DNA of 46,077 bases, from positions 1 to 46,077 of the forward strand of contig JAHDND010000139.1 in the NCBI GenBank assembly GCA_018435665.1, read 5' to 3'. Positions 40,592 through 46,077 of the stretch are shown one piece after another. This DNA is from Candidatus Thiosymbion sp. (lineage in GTDB: Bacteria > Pseudomonadota > Gammaproteobacteria > Chromatiales > Chromatiaceae). Under the pieces are notes generated by a model. The model saw nothing but the letters and a program-made list of their open reading frames with translations. It made no database searches and was not told the origin of the DNA. Both the position numbers and the translations under genes were made by a program. Each line of letters opens with the position of its first letter. The stretch's first letter is position 1.

Positions 40592-42025
40592 TTACTGGCC
40601 GGGAAATTCGGCCAGACCGAAACGCGCTGAGGTCGGCTGCCGCGGGCGGCAAGCGGTACCGGCCAAAGGCCCGATAGCGATCAGGGTAGCGAAGAGCAGC
40701 CCGATCTCCAGATGATAGACCACGCCATAGCCAGTGGCGGGGGTGTCGAGGGCGATCCCCAGGTGGCCTTGGGTGGCCAGGCCGGAGATGAAATCACGGA
40801 TGACGCCACCGAGGGCGATGGCCAGGCCGGCGGCACTGGCCTGGACCGCCCCCCAGGCCCCTAGTGCGAGCCCACTCTGGCCCGCGGTGACCTGGTCCAT
40901 GGCCGCCGTCAGGGTGCCGACGGCGAAGAGCCCCCCGCCAAAACCGATGAGAAAGGCCCCCAGACGGAACAGCAGGGCAGATTCCAGTGGCGCGGCGAAG
41001 ATGACGGCGGCGAAGGCCGCGATGCCGACCAGCACCCCCAGGGCCGCCAGGCGATAGGCATCGGCGCCGCGTTTGAGGCGATGGGCCGCCACGCCATAGG
41101 CGATGAGGGTCCCCCCCGCCAGCAGGGCGGTCAGGGCGGTGGTGGCCCCCACCGACAGCCCGAGGATCTGGCCACCGTAGGGTTCGAGGAGGATGTCCTG
41201 CATATTGAAGCCGGCGGTCCCCAGCCCCAGGGCGATCAGCAGGCGGCCCGCCTGGCCCCCGGCGAGGAAATCCCGCCAGGCCTCGCGGAAGTGCTGGCCA
41301 CCGCCACCCTGGGTGCGGCTGGGGTCCCGCACTTCCTGTTTCCACAGGGCGGCGATGTTCAGCAGCATGGTCACCACGGCGGCGCCCTGGATGATCTGGA
41401 TCAGCCGGACTTGACTGAACTCGGACAGCAGCAGGCCGAACAGGGTGGAACTGCCGACCATGCCCACCAGAAGCATGACGTAGAGCAAGGCCACCACCCG
41501 CGGCCGGGCCTCGGGCGGCGCCAGATCGGTGGCCAGGGCCAGGCCGGCGGTCTGGGTGATGTGCAGCCCGGCGCCCACCAGCAGGAAGGCCAGGGCCGCC
41601 CCGGCATAACCGAGGAAGACCGGTCCCTGGGTATCGCCGGAGAGCAGCACCAAGGCGAAGGGCATGATGGCCAGGCCGCCGAACTGGAGCATGGTCCCCA
41701 GCCAGATGTAGGGTACCCGCCGCCAGCCCAGGGCCGAGCGGTGGTGGTCGGACTTGAAGCCCACCAGGGCGCGGAAGGGGGCGAAGAGCAGGGGCAGGGA
41801 GACCATGACCGAGACCAGCCAGGCCGGCACCCCCAACTCGACCACCGTCACCCGGTTGAGGGTGCCGGTGAGCAGGACCGTGGCCATGCCAACGGAGACC
41901 TGGAACAGGGCGAGGCGCAGCAGGCGACCCAGGGGCAACTCCGCCGTCGCGGCATCCGCGAAGGGCAAGAGGCGCGTCCCGTAGCGCATCCAGAGCTGGA
42001 CCATCTCCTGGGTCGGCGTCTTCAT
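40592..42025 (-). CDS. lhaA: LhaA, PucC-family LH1 assembly transporter
   Basis: LhaA (477 aa) is a major-facilitator-like membrane protein with about 12 helices. It acts in bacteriochlorophyll delivery to, or assembly of, the LH1 ring. Family marks are MVSLPLLFAPFRALVGFKSD, HHRSALGWRRVPYIW and FNMQDILLEPYGGQI. In the bchM-lhaA-puhA position this is LhaA rather than the LH2-specific PucC. A 133-base spacer separates it from bchM, with no obvious promoter. Confidence 0.95.
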   Translation of the reverse strand: MKTPTQEMVQLWMRYGTRLLPFADAATAELPLGRLLRLALFQVSVGMATVLLTGTLNRVTVVELGVPAWLVSVMVSLPLLFAPFRALVGFKSDHHRSALGWRRVPYIWLGTMLQFGGLAIMPFALVLLSGDTQGPVFLGYAGAALAFLLVGAGLHITQTAGLALATDLAPPEARPRVVALLYVMLLVGMVGSSTLFGLLLSEFSQVRLIQIIQGAAVVTMLLNIAALWKQEVRDPSRTQGGGGQHFREAWRDFLAGGQAGRLLIALGLGTAGFNMQDILLEPYGGQILGLSVGATTALTALLAGGTLIAYGVAAHRLKRGADAYRLAALGVLVGIAAFAAVIFAAPLESALLFRLGAFLIGFGGGLFAVGTLTAAMDQVTAGQSGLALGAWGAVQASAAGLAIALGGVIRDFISGLATQGHLGIALDTPATGYGVVYHLEIGLLFATLIAIGPLAGTACRPRQPTSARFGLAEFPGQ

Positions 42026-42158
42026 CGCCGGTCGGTCCCCCGGTCCAGGGTCTGACGCATCCCTACCGACCCCCGATCTAGTGACGGGCTCGACATTGCC
42101 GGGACCGGGCCCCGCGTAGGGCTCGGCATTTCCAGTCCCCAGCCTCGGGTCGGGTTCA

Positions 42159-46058
<3,900 letters not shown>

Positions 46059-46077
46059 CTACCGCCTTCTAGAGGCG

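Overview
The window is a high-GC stretch of a photosynthesis gene cluster from a purple bacterium, most likely a purple sulfur gammaproteobacterium (Chromatiaceae). Four things point there: the gene order crtEF-bchCXYZ-pufB and bchHLM-lhaA-puhABCE; a core LH1 beta polypeptide; spirilloxanthin-type carotenoid genes (crtI, B, C, D, E, F, no crtA); and a nearly complete menaquinone (men) set inside the cluster, which fits lineages whose reaction centre uses menaquinone as QA. I do not commit to a genus.

Layout. 0.2-7.6 kb (minus): crtE-crtF-bchC-bchX-bchY-bchZ-pufB superoperon; pufA is not in the 175 bases after pufB. 7.9-10.3 kb (plus): crtD-crtC. 10.3-13.1 kb (minus): crtI-crtB and a 30-residue membrane-peptide ORF. 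13.3-16.9 kb (plus): two related membrane-anchored, Met-rich coiled-coil proteins and a large class III nucleotidyl cyclase-like protein. 17.0-19.3 kb: an AT-rich island with a coiled-coil/methyltransferase fusion, a hypothetical gene and a gene-free stretch. 19.3-19.8 kb (plus): YqhA-family membrane protein. 19.9-23.9 kb (minus): bchI-bchD-bchO. 24.0-25.2 kb (minus): membrane-anchored alpha/beta hydrolase. 25.3-33.9 kb (plus): second alpha/beta hydrolase (possible MenH), menF, menD, menB, menA, menC and a DHNA-CoA thioesterase-like gene. 33.9-46.1 kb (minus): bchH(partial)-bchL-bchM-lhaA-puhA-puhB-puhC-puhE-hemN-bchJ-menE.

Function. The genes make bacteriochlorophyll a (Mg chelatase BchI/D/H, BchM, BchL of the dark protochlorophyllide reductase, BchXYZ, BchC, BchJ, HemN), carotenoids, the reaction-centre H subunit with its assembly factors, one LH1 subunit, and the menaquinone that probably fills the QA site.

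The most interesting signal is regulatory. Four promoters (bchC, crtE/crtD, crtI, and the divergent promoter ahead of the men genes) each carry a perfect TGT-N12-ACA palindrome, the CrtJ/PpsR operator form, plus a degenerate copy exactly 8 bp away on the gene-proximal side. At bchC and the men promoter the pair overlaps a -35 and -10 with the same 16-bp spacer. This suggests that menaquinone synthesis is under the same redox/light repressor as the pigments. Also notable are in-frame minisatellites of 18, 24 and 36 bp in menC, menD and menE, and a bchH frame that ends in a stop near the window edge.
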